Positions 37,458 through 49,000 of a stretch of 64,000 nt of DNA are shown piece after piece; position 1 is the stretch's first letter, and each line of letters starts with the position of its first letter. The stretch lies in the NCBI GenBank assembly GCA_008704415.1, contig VXIS01000045.1, positions 151,130-215,129 of the forward strand. The letters are read 5' to 3'. The notes under the pieces are model-generated. The model was not told where the DNA came from and ran no database searches. It worked only from the letters and a program-made list of their open reading frames with translations. Source of the stretch: Sphaerosporella brunnea (Eukaryota > Ascomycota > Pezizomycetes > Pezizales > Pyronemataceae). The translations under genes were made by a program, and so were the position numbers.

Positions 37458-38329
37458 TACCGCCGCACCATACCGATCTCTGCTGGTCTTTGCTTCATTC
37501 TCTTTTGTTTAGAAAAAAGTTGTACTTCTTGACGACAGAACTTCTCTTAGATACTCTTTTTTATACATGTTCCTTTGTCGTGTTTATATACCAAAAAGTC
37601 TGCAAATCTGATGTTTGCTTGTTAAGTACATATTACTCCTACAGATGGTTACAGTCCGATGCATGCTTCTGCATACAGTATTTTACATCATGGCCAAATA
37701 TGGCGAACAGCAACAAGGTGAGTCTGTCTGATTGGCGAGAGTATTGAAGACTGACTTGCTACATTCACGAGGACTGAAAAGCAGCTGGTTCACTTTCTCA
37801 GACATGGTAGCGAGTAACATCAAAAGATCATCGAATATCTTTCAGCAGCAGTTACTTTGCCACAAACCGTGTTCTTGTGATAGAGGCTTATGCAAACCCC
37901 GAGCTGTTTCTTGCTTAAGACAGGTTAGGGTTCATGATAATGCTATGCCATGAAGTTAGGTACCGTAGAATTCCGGTAATAACGCAGTTGCGCGGCCTGA
38001 AAAGTATGCTAGGAGTGGAAGAAAATCGAAGTCTATGCGGCCATGAAAGCCAAAAATGCCCGGGCGCTAGGGGACAGAAGGAGTCGGAGTGGCTCACCTC
38101 GCCTCACATTCTTGTCGCCGCTTCCCGCTGTCTCCCTCAGCCTCGACCACTCGCCCTCACTATAAAATACACTTTTGCGGGCCGCGCAACTGCGTTATTA
38201 CCGGGATTCTACGGTATGAGGGGTTCCAGTAGGTACGGGTAGATCACATCTTAGGTCCTGTGCTCTTAATGACTTGGCTAAACTTTCTTGTTATTGTATA
38301 ATACAAATTATTATGCTGGTGGCATCACT
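37458..38329. other. convergent intergenic region with a MITE
   Basis: Lies between the 3' ends of the GAP and Atos-like genes. Contains the inverted-repeat element at 37963-38214; the rest shows nothing recognisable. Confidence 0.55.
37963..38214. mobile_element. 252-bp MITE with 35-bp inverted repeats and TA duplication
   Basis: Arms 37963-37997 and 38180-38214 are inverted copies (CCGTAGAAT at the outer end, core TAATAACGCAGTTGCGCGG) with a single mismatch. TA flanks both ends (37961-37962 and 38215-38216), the Tc1/mariner-type target duplication. No coding capacity; a transposase elsewhere would be needed. Near-identical arms suggest a fairly recent insertion. Confidence 0.85.
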
Positions 38330-40247
38330 TTAGTCATCAAGCACGGCAGCCTCAACCTCCAGCTGCTTCAGCCTCCTCGCCAACAATCCGCGACCTTTCA
38401 CCTTCTTTAGTGAGCTCGATAAGTCTAGCTTCTCGTACGTGGAATCGTTACGGTCTACGTCCATCTCGATCGGTGGTGGCGGTGGAGGTTGTGGCAGTGG
38501 CGGCGGCGGCGGCATCAAGCCCTGAGGAATAGCAGTGGCCGCACCATACAAGCTTGAGCTCCTCTGCCTCCCATTACCGGGAGTGGCGGTGGTGGTAGCA
38601 GTGGGAGCTACCGCAGAAGCTTCTGGTTTCCACGCGGAATATTTCGGTTCAGGCCACAGCGTCTCGTTTCTGAGGCGTTCCTTGCCGTCAGGGACACGGT
38701 TTGCGAAGACGACGCGGAGGGAGCGGAAGAGGTAGTATCTTCCGCGGGAGGGGCAGACGATGTGGAGGTGTATCAGGTATCTGAGGGAGTCTTTCTCTTT
38801 CTGGCGGTTCAGCATGGGCACATCTAATAGCTCTCCACCGACCGAGTAGCTTTTCTGTCGGATAAACGTTTTTGTGCCGGGCTCCATGTCCCGCAGATCG
38901 TAAGGTACTAGGAAGAGCTTTACGGCGGTTTTGTTCGGGTTCTTAATCACGATTTGGAGCTGGCCGCGTTGGGGGATCCGGTAGGATCCACCCACACCTG
39001 GTGGCGGTTTCTTGCCTTTTGACGACTGTGAACCGAGGGCCGCGTCAAGGTCAATCTGGCCGACGTACGGTGAAGGGGAATCGTAGTCGCCGACCGAGTA
39101 AAAATACGCGGGAAACGGCAGTGTGACGTGTGTGGGACAGCGTAATGACTGTTTACATTTTCCAATTCCCAGCACTCCAATCTGGGCCAGAAAGTTGAGA
39201 GGCCGCGAGGGTGTTGTGGACATGCGTCCGTTGAGAATTGACTCCTCGTATGAGCCTACGAATGATCCGAACGGAAGCTCCGACGACGTCCCGCCTATGC
39301 CCGACAGTCGCCGCAATTGGCGCGACGTCGGTGATGGCGACTCACCCCATTGGCGGTTCGGCGAACCGGCGGTGCTAAATGTGTGGCCGCGCGCGAACGA
39401 GGACGGGGCGGCAGTGGGTGAAAATTGCAGGGTAGAGGGTGCGGACGGTGGCAGAGACTTTCTTCGCGTGTGGCGTTCCGAAAATTCTATGTCGATGGGT
39501 CGCGCTGAGTCATCGCTGCTGCCGTCGGTGTCTGGATTGGATGAATGCACTAACGGTGAAGTGGGAGTTTTCAGGACAAAGCCGGACGACACCGTGTGGC
39601 GTGGTGGACTCGTTTGCGGTTCCAACGGTCGAGGAAATGTCGTCTGAAGTGGCGCTGGCATAAGCTCGTGAAAGCCATGTTTGCCCTGCGGGAATGCTGC
39701 CGTTGGCGGAGGAGAGCCGGGAGCGAGATGTAAATTTCGACCGCTTTCATTCGCGAATATTCCTTGATGCAGTGCGGATTGAGGTCGGTCAGGGTGCTCG
39801 TCTGTCAGTCGTGGAGCACTGGTTGGGGTGTGATTTGGATAGTATCGGTCGGAGAGCTGCAGGTTGTTAGCCGTTTTCTAGAGCAAGAGCTTCGAATAGC
39901 TTGAGCAATGAGCATGGAGTGAGTGCGCATGCAGCAGCGGCGGCAGAGCCCCCTACATTTCTGTTTGGAATCCATGTTGGAGTTTGACCTGCTTTTATAC
40001 GTTCGATAAGCTCAGCTCTATCCGTGACTCCGGGAGTGGTATTTGTACGAGTGACGTCTTCGAAGGTTGGGAGAGAGGTATTTGAGAGTGTTGTTGGTGG
40101 TTCAGGAAGAAGTGGTTGTTGCTGCTGGTCCGGAGTGACCGGCAGTTGCAGTTGCAGCAGCTCCTGCAGTTCTCGCTGTTCTATTGTTTGCATGAACTGA
40201 CGACCTCGCAGCGGGGGAAGATGGCCATTACTAAGAGAGAATGGCAT
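38330..40247 (-). CDS. Atos-like protein (DUF4210 plus 'chromosome segregation during meiosis' domain)
   Basis: Exons 40247-39957 and 39877-38330 (612 residues; intron 79 nt, splice joins TWIPNRN to KTANNLQLSD). N-terminal half is disordered, with ELIERIKAGQTPTWIPN as a conserved island. The Atos domain (about 285-345) reads GSFVGSYEESILNGRMSTTP and LNFLAQIGVLGIGKCK, followed by a beta-rich module YRIPQRGQLQIVIKNPNKTA and RRYYL-type segment SRGRYYLFRSLRVVFANR. A polyproline tract (PPPPPLPQPPPPPP) precedes the basic C-terminus. Homologues are animal ATOSA/ATOSB and fungal proteins annotated for meiotic chromosome segregation; the molecular role is probably transcriptional, but that is inference. 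Start chosen at MPFSLSNGHL; an upstream ATG is less likely. Confidence 0.87.
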
Positions 40248-40267
40248 TTGGAGGTTAGGAGGGAGTA

Positions 40268-40322
40268 TGAGGTATGAGGTATGAGGTAAGTGGTAGGTAG
40301 GTAGTAGTAGTAGTAGTTGTTG
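40268..40322. repeat. microsatellites upstream of the Atos-like gene
   Basis: Runs of TATGAGG, GGTA, GTA and GTT units follow one another just upstream of the start codon on the minus strand, so probably within its leader or core promoter. Confidence 0.7.
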
Positions 40323-41425
40323 TTGTCCAGTCAGAGTCAATAACAATGAGGAGTTTCGAGTAGGATTTTGTTTGGTAAGTAGCACGTAGCGTCAGATTGC
40401 GAGGAATGGGATAGACTGTTGATTTGGACTGCAGATATTGCGGGGCTCGTGAGCAGTAGGGAGTAAGAGCAGACGCAGAGTAATGCAACAGCATAAGGGA
40501 GTTCTGGAGGATTGTGAGAGAAAGAAGCGGGTCGCGCGGATATGTTCCTTTATTTTTTTTTGTCTTTATAATTTGGAAGAAATGCATGGCAACGTATGAC
40601 ATGACCACACTATCGCCCCCCTCTCCCCAAACGTGAGTGAGTGACCCTTAGAATTGAGAGGGCGTCCATCATCGAGAGATCGAAGATGGCCCGGGAGGAG
40701 CATTGAAGCTTGCCAGCGCAGCCGGAATGCGAGAATGGTTAGCGAATAGCTCCACATGAACACTGAGAATATGCCACCAAACAAATTGTGACGCCGAGAG
40801 AGCTGAATGTCTGTCTGTCTTGCTGTTTGTTGAGCTTTCGAGACCGTATCAGGTGATCCAGCTGAGTAACAGCTGAAGCCGCGATCAGCCCTGGCCCTAC
40901 GCGTTGATGAATCAATAAAGTAAGTAGAGGTGAGGTTGAGCATGACGAAACTCGGGTTTTCGTAAAGTGATGTTGCATGTTGCGCGGTTTCCAGCAGCAA
41001 CGGCGGTGGCGCCCTCGTTCAATATCTACTACTACTCCAAAGCCTCTTCGCTCTTGATATCTACCAGCACCCCCATCTAGTGATGTGGAGTGGCGTGAAC
41101 AGACTACCATGCTGTGGTGATGGAATTCCTGGTGGCAATGGGCTGTAAATGGGCGAACGGGCGTTGTGGAGTGCCGACGGCGAGGGCTGTCACTCGATGT
41201 CCGCCGGTCTCTCTGCCCACCGGTCTCTCTGCCCACCACCGCCTTCCACCACCAATAGGGAACGTGTTGCGACTAGGGGTGGCGTGGATCAAGGCGTCAG
41301 TGATGTGGTTTGGGGTTACCCGGAGTACACTGGAATGATTTGGCTGTGGTCACGTCATGTGCACGCGAGCGCGGGGTGGACCTTTTCTCTCTACGTCTGT
41401 GAGTCTACGTCCCCGCCGAATTTAG

Positions 41426-41724
41426 GGCCCGTCTGGATTCGCGGTATTTAGGAGATAATGGTCATTTGGCCAAAATATATTTTCGCTAACGAGGGGGTCG
41501 TTTGGATTCGGCCGCAGGAAGTGAGCAGTGACGGGGCGGCAGCCGGGCGGTGGGGTAGAAGCGGGCAGGGTGGTTGCGCGAGCGGTGGTTGCGGGAGCGG
41601 TGGTTGACAGTGACATCACAGCGATACTGACGGGGCTCATTTCGCCACACACCCTCATTTCATTCCTAATGATATTTAGGCCAAATGACCATTATCTCCT
41701 AAATACCGCGAATCCAGATGGGCC
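41426..41724. mobile_element. 299-bp MITE with about 50-bp inverted repeats
   Basis: Arms 41426-41477 and 41673-41724 are inverted copies (GGCCC(G/A)TCTGGATTCGC outer end, then TATTTAGGAGATAATGGTC) with about three mismatches. No clear target duplication (TTTAG left, ATTAT right). No coding capacity. Confidence 0.8.
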
Positions 41725-42195
41725 ATTATTGGATATGGGTTCGCTTTATTTTCACTCTATGCTTCCGCTGTTTGCCTTTTTTTTTGATTTTTTTCGTGAC
41801 GCTCAGTGGGCAAGGCAATCAAGGGCGCTCGCGCGTAATCCCTGTCCAGTGCCGGGTAAACTGCGTGTCCGGATACTTAAAAATCCCCCTAGTAGTACTA
41901 AGCGAGATAAAATGATGATTCCGTGATGTTGTACTGTCTGTAACTAGAAGCAGAGTCTGGTGGGAGTGCGGCAGAAGGGTGGTTGTCAATATCATTGTGC
42001 CATGCAGCGCGCTGTATGGCGGCGTTGCTTTACCCTCTGATAACACCACCAAGCTTGAGCGAAACAATCAGCCTGTGGTTACGCAGTTACAGGCGAGGCC
42101 ACGGAGAATTCTAATGAATTTATTTTCCTTCGATGCTTTTTGCATTGCTGCGGCCAATCAGAATTTTGTGAGCTTGGCGCTCGGCCGCGCGAGTA

Positions 42196-42478
42196 CTGGC
42201 CCATAAAACAATGATCCGGACACGCTGTTACCCTGCCTTCACTCCAACAAAAAATAATAAAAAAAGACCGCGCGTGAGCGGTATACAAATTTTTTTATAA
42301 CTCCACCACTACTTGCCCAAAAAACTTGAGTATAGAATCAAATGAAAGCTAAAAAGCTAGAGAGTAAAAAAAAAAAACGTAGCTACAGGCGAGCTCGTGC
42401 GGGGATGATGTCTGCACGTACTTTTGGTGTGGTACCAGCCGGGTAACAGCTTGTCCGGATCATTGTTTTATGGGCGAG
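42196..42478. mobile_element. 283-bp MITE with about 40-bp inverted repeats and TA duplication
   Basis: Arms 42196-42235 and 42439-42478 share CCCATAAAACAATGATCCGG and CTGTTACCC, with a few mismatches. TA flanks both sides (42194-42195 and 42479-42480). The interior is A/T-rich and non-coding. Confidence 0.82.
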
Positions 42479-42480
42479 TA

Positions 42481-42735
42481 CTAGGGTACAAGGGTAATTC
42501 GGGTGCCGTTACACACATGCAAAGAGCACCCGACTTCTTTCCTCCATACAACCAAACAATGCCAAGACCTTTGTCGTTCACGAAGAAGTCAGTATTTTTT
42601 CTTCAAAACACTCAAAAAGGCTCTAGGGGAGGCCTACAATGCCACCCCCAGCTTCACAAAGTTCTAGCAGCAATCGTAGTGGCGTTGCCAGTTGCTGTTT
42701 GTTCGGGGAGCACCCGACTTAACGCTGTACCCGAG
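42481..42735. mobile_element. 255-bp MITE abutting the previous one
   Basis: Imperfect arms of about 26 bp (left from 42481, CTAGGGTACAAGGG then TTCGGGTGC; right ending 42735, GCACCCGACTTAACG then GTACCCGAG) are flanked by TA at 42479-42480 and 42736-42737. The left TA is also the right TA of the 42196-42478 element. Directly after it (42738-42777) comes another partial copy of the neighbouring element's end (AATGATCCGGAC, then TTACCC). Confidence 0.7.
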
Positions 42736-43218
42736 TACTTTCGCTGACAATGATCCGGACCCCGTTTAATTTACCCGGCTTGCAAGCTTAAGCGAGCCCG
42801 AAAAATACTACGTTTCTGTGTTTATCTCAACAGCCACACAATATATTGAAGCCGGAACACTTGCAATCGATTGCTGAGAACCAAATATCCCTTGGGTGTT
42901 GTTGACCAAACACTTTTTATCCACCTGAAATTTTGATGGGGTAAATGTTAGGCTTGGCGCCATTGGGATCATTGGGTATCAACGAGTATTATTCAAAATT
43001 TTAATATGCTTCTTTTTTTTTTTTTTTTTGCGAAGAACACGAATCCCTTCTAAGTATTACAACCTGCTTCTCTCAATACATCAGGTCAGTGAACAGTTAA
43101 CAAGTTAGTTACTCACAACTTCGCACTCGGAGGCCATGTTATCAGTGCGGCTCACTCGGAACACGAAGCACCTTACGCAACAACTCACCTCCAGCGAAAA
43201 GCGAACCACTCAAACGCA

Positions 43219-44196
43219 ATGACCAACAACGGCTACGACGTAGTAGTTGATGTCGACGATGACGGCGACCTCGGCCACACAGACCTAACCCCAGATCTCG
43301 AATTTCACCAATCTAGTGCGCATCCTCTCCATCTCCGACGGCGGCGGGCAAGCTGACAGCTGAGCTCCCACAGACTACAATGCGGATACAGCCAGCGGAA
43401 AGATTCCACAAAGCTCCAGTTATTATACCCGCCCCACTTATCGACCGCTTCCATACTAACGGCGCCAGACCGTGGCGGTAGCAGCAGTTTCTTTCCCAGC
43501 GGCGGACCGTCAAGCTCCGGCGGCGATAGCAGCAGCGGAGGAAAGCGGTACCTTTGGAGCTTCGATTTTTACGCCCAATTTTTCGACGTGGACACAGCAG
43601 AAGTGACACGACGATGCTGGGCGGCATTATTCCCGAAGGCGATGTTCCTGGACGTATTAGAGGGCAATCCCGACCTCTACGGCCCCTTCTGGATCACCAC
43701 CACCGTCGTGCTAATCCTCTTCCTCTCGTCGACAATCGCCCAGTACTTCGCTCGCGCAAAGGGAGTGCCTTATTCCTACGACTTCGGCCTACTCTCTGGA
43801 GCCGCGGGATTGATGTACGGCTACACGGCATTTATTCCTGTTGCCCTGTGGGGCGTGTTGAAGTGGTATGGCAGCGAAAGCGCAAATCTGCTGGAATGCC
43901 TCTGTCTCTACGGTTACGCGAACCTGATCTGGGTCCCTGTCGCCATCGCCTCCGCTTCGCCGATCACAATCCTCAACTACGTCTTTGTGGGCGTGGGCTT
44001 CGGTGTTAGCGCAATGTTCCTGCTCAGGAACCTCTACCCCGTCGTCTCGGCTACGGACGCAAAGACGGCAAAAGTGCTGCTGATCATCATGATTGCGCTT
44101 CACGCTGGCCTGGCGCTGGCCATCAAGATATTGTTTTTCGCGCATGGAAGCCCGGTGGCCAAGGATGATGGGAAGAAGCCCGATGCGATGTTCTGA
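43219..44196 (+). CDS. Yip1-family Golgi membrane protein (YIPF1/YIPF2, Yip5-like)
   Basis: Exons 43219-43315, 43374-43418 and 43469-44196 (289 residues). The second intron has a perfect TACTAAC branch site. The cytosolic N-terminus is acidic, then Ser/Gly-rich. The Yip1 domain starts YLWSFDFYAQFFDVDTAEVT and contains LEGNPDLYGPFWI, the family hallmark, followed by five hydrophobic spans (for example TTTVVLILFLSSTIAQYFA, LWGVLKW, YVFVGVGFGVSAMFLL, VLLIIMIALHAGLALAIKIL). Yip1-family proteins bind prenylated Rab GTPases and act in ER-Golgi and endosomal traffic. The exact paralogue is an inference; family is confident. Convergent with MED7. Confidence 0.88.
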
Positions 44197-44713
44197 GAAA
44201 ATGGAATGAGCGGCATGTGCTTTTTTGCTCTTTGCTCTTGGGATTCCTTTTATGGTGTCTGCTTATTTCCTGTCATGTTTGGGACAAAAGAATTGAATCC
44301 AACGTATAGGTTGTGAATACTCATATTAATTTGACAATATGGAATGATGTTTATTGATTGGATGAAGCGGGGTTGGCCACGATGAAAGCGGTGTGATTCT
44401 GGCTCGCATGTAAACGTGGAACCCAGTTTGATCCCTAGCAAAAGCCGCAAAGGCGAAGCTTCGTTCACAAACTGCTGCCCAGTAAGGGAAAATGCAGCAC
44501 CTGTGGCACGTGGAAAGCCAAAAACATCACTGCCAGTTCGACCTGGAAGGAAGAAAGGCATTATAACTCGATTTTGAGGAATTGAACTGGCGGGGCTATT
44601 GAATACAAGATGGTTTCGAAAGTAAAATAGGAGGAGTGAACAAACAAAAACGCATGCACGCTATTCAAACCCCGATTTTTTACAATATCGTGCAAAATAT
44701 ACCCGGGAAACTA
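44197..44713. other. convergent intergenic region
   Basis: 517 bases between the Yip1-family and MED7 stop codons. A 103-codon minus-strand frame here has no family resemblance and was not called. Confidence 0.5.
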
Positions 44714-45543
44714 CTACTGGGTGGAATCCATGATGAGATGCCACCCCTGCGCATCCTTCAACTTTGCCTTCTCCAGCGCCTTCTCCTCCTTACTCTCCAT
44801 TGAAAACGGCCGGTCCAGTTGTTCCCCCTGCTTAACTGTCCTGGCCATAAACTCGACGCCCAGAAGGGCCTCCTCAACCCGGCGCACAGCCGCGCGGTTC
44901 TCCTCCGTTTCCTTCCTGGTGCGCTGCAGCTGGTCTTCCATCATAAGACACAGTGTTTCCCGCGCCTGGTGCGGTCTGTACTGGTTTATCAGATGGTGCA
45001 TGTTGAAGAGTATCGTCTGTATATCCGCGGTTTTGACGTGATACTGCCCAGAAATCACAATCAGCGCACCATTTTCATACCCCAGAAAGTGATCAGTTGA
45101 AACTAGAAACTAGAAGTCGAATGCAGCTAACTTACCTCTTCGGGATTAACACCCATAACCCCCACCAGCTCCAAAAAGCTCAACAGCAAGCTCTTCGACA
45201 ACCGCCGTAACTCAACCACGCGATTTGCGCCGGCAACTTCATCTTCGTCTTCGGTCGAGTATAGTCGCTGGATACCGAACTCTTCGAGCGATGGATGCCT
45301 CTCCGGTGACGTCCAGTGCTCCGCGAAGGACCAGTAGTTTTCCGGCAGTGGGGGGGGCGGTGGGAGAAGGTATTGGAGCGGTGAGTCCGCGGGTAGTGAG
45401 GATGCTGGTATTGGAGCTGAAGCGGAAAGTCCGAGTGTTGAACGGTGCGCGCGCAGCGTTGCTTGGTTGCTCGGGGTGAAATGCGTGTAGAAGGGAGGTG
45501 GGTCCGGGAAGGTCGAGATTGGGCCTTGGTTGCTATCTGCCAT
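44714..45543 (-). CDS. MED7: Mediator complex subunit 7
   Basis: Exons 45543-45136 and 45043-44714 (245 residues; 92-nt intron, phase 0). MED7 is a middle-module subunit of Mediator, which links activators to RNA polymerase II. Diagnostic stretches are [52 protein letters not shown] and, after the intron, [20 protein letters not shown] with [18 protein letters not shown]. The C-terminal half is the long helix that pairs with MED21. Length is normal for fungal MED7. Confidence 0.95.
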
Positions 45544-46052
45544 GAGGGATGGGCTGGATTGGATGTGTTTGTGGTGTTTAACTTGGGGTGGGAACTCGAA
45601 TGACGTGACGCGTTAGGTCGGTTGGCTTGGTTGTGCACTTAGGGTGCGGTTGTGCATGCGAAGTCACTCGAAGTGACCTTTGTCCTCGGGTGGATGTTGT
45701 TGCGCAGCAGAATACTGTATCTAGAGTGCATCACAGCGACTCCAGATCCAGACGAAATCATATTCAACCTCTTCCCCAACGGAACCAGTGAGCCGTCTCA
45801 TACTGCAAAGTAGAGAGTCGTAACTATTGGTAATGTACAGTAGTAGCAGACCACGAGTGCAGAAAATATACAAACGCAACAAAAAAAAAGTTTACATCCA
45901 TCAAAAACGCAATTCTTCGCTTTTTGTGTAAAGTAGAGCATGCCATCGTCAGAAACTTCTCATCCGCCCCCCCACCCCCCTTCCCGGGAAAGAAAGTGAA
46001 AAGTACAAAAAACTCCCCATCTATGGCCCCCAATGATCTATATATGTACAAG
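45544..46052. other. intergenic spacer
   Basis: 509 bases between the MED7 start and the PPR gene stop, both on the minus strand. A CG-containing short hairpin (GTCACTCGAAGTGAC) is near 45663. Nothing else seen. Confidence 0.5.
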
Positions 46053-49000
46053 TTAATAGTACTTGATCGGCTGCTCTCGCTGCCTGGTCTTCTGCAGTCG
46101 GAACATCATCTCCTTGCTTGCTCTGCTCTCCATGCTCTCAAGACCATCGCACGCCTCCCAGGTGGCCGGCGCCTCCCTGAAAATCTCCACCAGCGCTGCC
46201 TTCGCACCAACATCACCCCGCTTCCTCAATTCGTCAAGTCGCTTCAACTCAGTACCAATAGCTTCGATGGTCCTGATGAACGGACGGATCTCGGGCAAAA
46301 CTTTGCCCTCCTCTCCGCGGACGCTAGGATCCGAGTAAAAGAAATACAAGCGGAGTTCATTCCATTGCTTCATGAGCTGGCGTTCACAGATCTGAGCCGC
46401 CTGCGTGAGCTTTCCGGCAAGGACGAGCGCTTGAACATAGTCGTTCCAGTTAACATTGTCGAGCTGGTAGCCGGCCGTTTGCACGGACTCGATTTCGGCA
46501 TCGATCGCTTCGATATCCTGGATCTCCGCCATGGCACGTATAAAGATCGATAGCGCACCGCAGATGTCGCCGTGGTAGGTTTCTAACACTCGCTGGGGCA
46601 TCGTTCCCTTGTTGGCCACTGAGCGATGAAGATACAACGCCGTGTTTCTCAAACCCTGCCACATGGAACGAACGCCGTCAACGTCGCCACCTCCGCGGTA
46701 CACTTGCATCATAGTTTTGAACATCTGCAGGTTAGGCGAGGCTCCGAACGTTTCCGCCTCCGAAGTCCTCAGGAATTTGTTGAAGATAGCGATGGCGCGG
46801 TCCCAGGCGGACTTCTTCCAGTACACGTTAATGAGTGGAGTGAAGAGCCAGGGCGGGGTTGCGGTCTTGACGGCATCGAATGAGTTCAGGTCCAACTCTC
46901 TCTCCTCCGTGATGATCTGGTCCAGCATCTTTTCGGTGGATACTAGATGTACCATATTGCCCTCAACTTCCAGGAAATCTTCGGCCTCTGAATGAGCGTA
47001 GGATTTGAGCAAGACAGCTAGTGTATTAAAGTCGGCTTCCAGACCAGACTGCAGCATTTTCTGAAAGGTCTCCCACACCTTGCGGAAATCGCCGAGTCGA
47101 GTATAGCCTACCATTAGGATAGCGTATTTGTCGGAACTCAGGTGGAACCCGGAATCCTTGATGTACTCAAGGGTCGATTCTGCCGCTTCCATCTTGCCAG
47201 CCGTGCACAAAGAGTGCAGAACGATACCATAGGTGTAGTAATCGAATGGAACTCCCTTCTCGGCCATGACTTTGAGAAGTTCGGTCACTTTGTGCTCTTC
47301 GCCCCGCGCTGCATGGGCCGATATGACAGTATTCCAGATTGGGGTTGGCGATTTATCGAAGCTGTGATCTGCGATGTGTGCAAGAAGAGTGTCTGCCTTC
47401 AACAAGTCTTTGGCCTCGACATAAGCGGCTGCTAACGCTTGATACGAATAGGTGTCGAGCTCAAATCCACTCTGGACGATCGAATCAAATATATTCTCTG
47501 CCCCCGCTACGTCTCCTCGAGAGGCGAACATCTTCAAAATGATGTTATACGTCGTCAGGTCTGGTTTGAGGCCAACGTCCAACATCTCTTGCACTCGGCG
47601 TGCAGCTCCGTCAAGATCCCCCACTTTTGCGTGCCCATTAATGAGAGTGTTATAGCTGATCACGTCCGGTTTTAACTTATACTCCTCCGAGATCCTATTG
47701 AACCATATGATGACCTCCGAGAGCTCTCCTCGCTCTACATGTGCTTGCATTATGTGGTTGAGCTCTTGAGGATGTCGAGGGGGAAACTCTTCCAGAGATT
47801 TCAACAAAATCTCACGCACTGCTTTTGAATCACCTCGCCTTGCGGCCGCTGCCATCAAGATGGAATATGACTCGCGATTTGGCTTTAGCTGGTCCGAAAA
47901 GCATATGATGTCGTCAAATATCATTTGCATTCCCTTGAAGTCCTGCAGCCTCGCATAACATCGAACAATTCGGTTCATGATATCTAAATCCATGTGTTGT
48001 AGATAGCGGAGTCGATACTGCGAATATCGATATGTAGCTAGAGCGTCTTGTCGACTCGCAGCAAGATATTTAAGCGATCGTTCCCAGGCATTTCTTGTGT
48101 TTAGCCACCTGGGCCTGTTTTCAATGAACTGGAACACTTCTTCCCATAGACCACCGTACCATGGAGCGTGAGGTCGAGTGATATATGAAAGACAAGCTTT
48201 GACGAGATCTTCGGCGAGGTGGTCATCCAACCTGTTGAATCCAGCGGCGTCTCGATCAGGAACCGTACTGGCCCAGCCCATAACTTTCCCGATGAAGGCG
48301 AAAATAGTTCCTTTATCTCCGATGGATGGCAATATGGTGGAGTTGAGGTGTCGTCTCCGATCTGCGGTACGTCCGATATCCGTCCCGCGCAATAACTGAT
48401 ATGCCCTCTTCACAAGGTCCCATCTCCCTGCCATCACATAGTGCTTGATGAACACCTCAAACCCTGCATCACGAGACGTCGGATGCAGAGTTACGTTCTT
48501 CTTCAGCACATACAACGCTTCTGCAGGATGACCCAATCGCAGAAAGCAAATGACGAGGTTCTCATAATCCCATTCCGCCCACTTGAGGGGGTGCACAGAC
48601 AGGATCATGCTCACAACGCGATTCCACTCTAGCCTGTGAACCGACTTGAGCATGTACTTCGCCACGATTCGCCTGGTCATCTGCTCATCGTGGAGCTTTT
48701 TCTCCGAAGATTTGGTAGGCGCGGAGGGTGTATCCATCATGGTTGCTCTCCATTTCTGACAGTAATGGTACCAGGCGGACTCGTACTGTCCCGGCGGGGC
48801 CCTCATCGTAAAGTCTTGAAACTTATGATAATCGTCGCCATCTGGTCGTCGGATGTCAATGTCGTCTGGACAAGCTAATTCCGGCAGCTCAGTGATCTCT
48901 TCAATCTCCTCATACTCGGTAGGCGGGGTCTGCGTGGTAGAAGAGTACTCTCTCTTTCCTGCGATGAACGGGAACAACCCGCCATTCTTCCGGCGCGGGA

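Larger units (their letters stand above)
40248..43218. other. gene-free region with MITE cluster
   Basis: 3 kb between divergent genes. The first few hundred bases are the promoter and leader of the Atos-like gene; 41.4-42.8 kb is a cluster of inverted-repeat elements. A T19 run is near 43013-43030. No protein gene supported. Confidence 0.55.

Noticed and set aside
44250..44561. 103-codon minus-strand frame between two convergent genes
   Set aside because: No start context, no family resemblance, located in expected 3' UTR space.
43219..46052. Functional cluster of trafficking genes (GAP, Yip1 protein, End3)
   Set aside because: They are separated by unrelated genes and sit on different strands; eukaryotic gene order gives no support for a joint unit.
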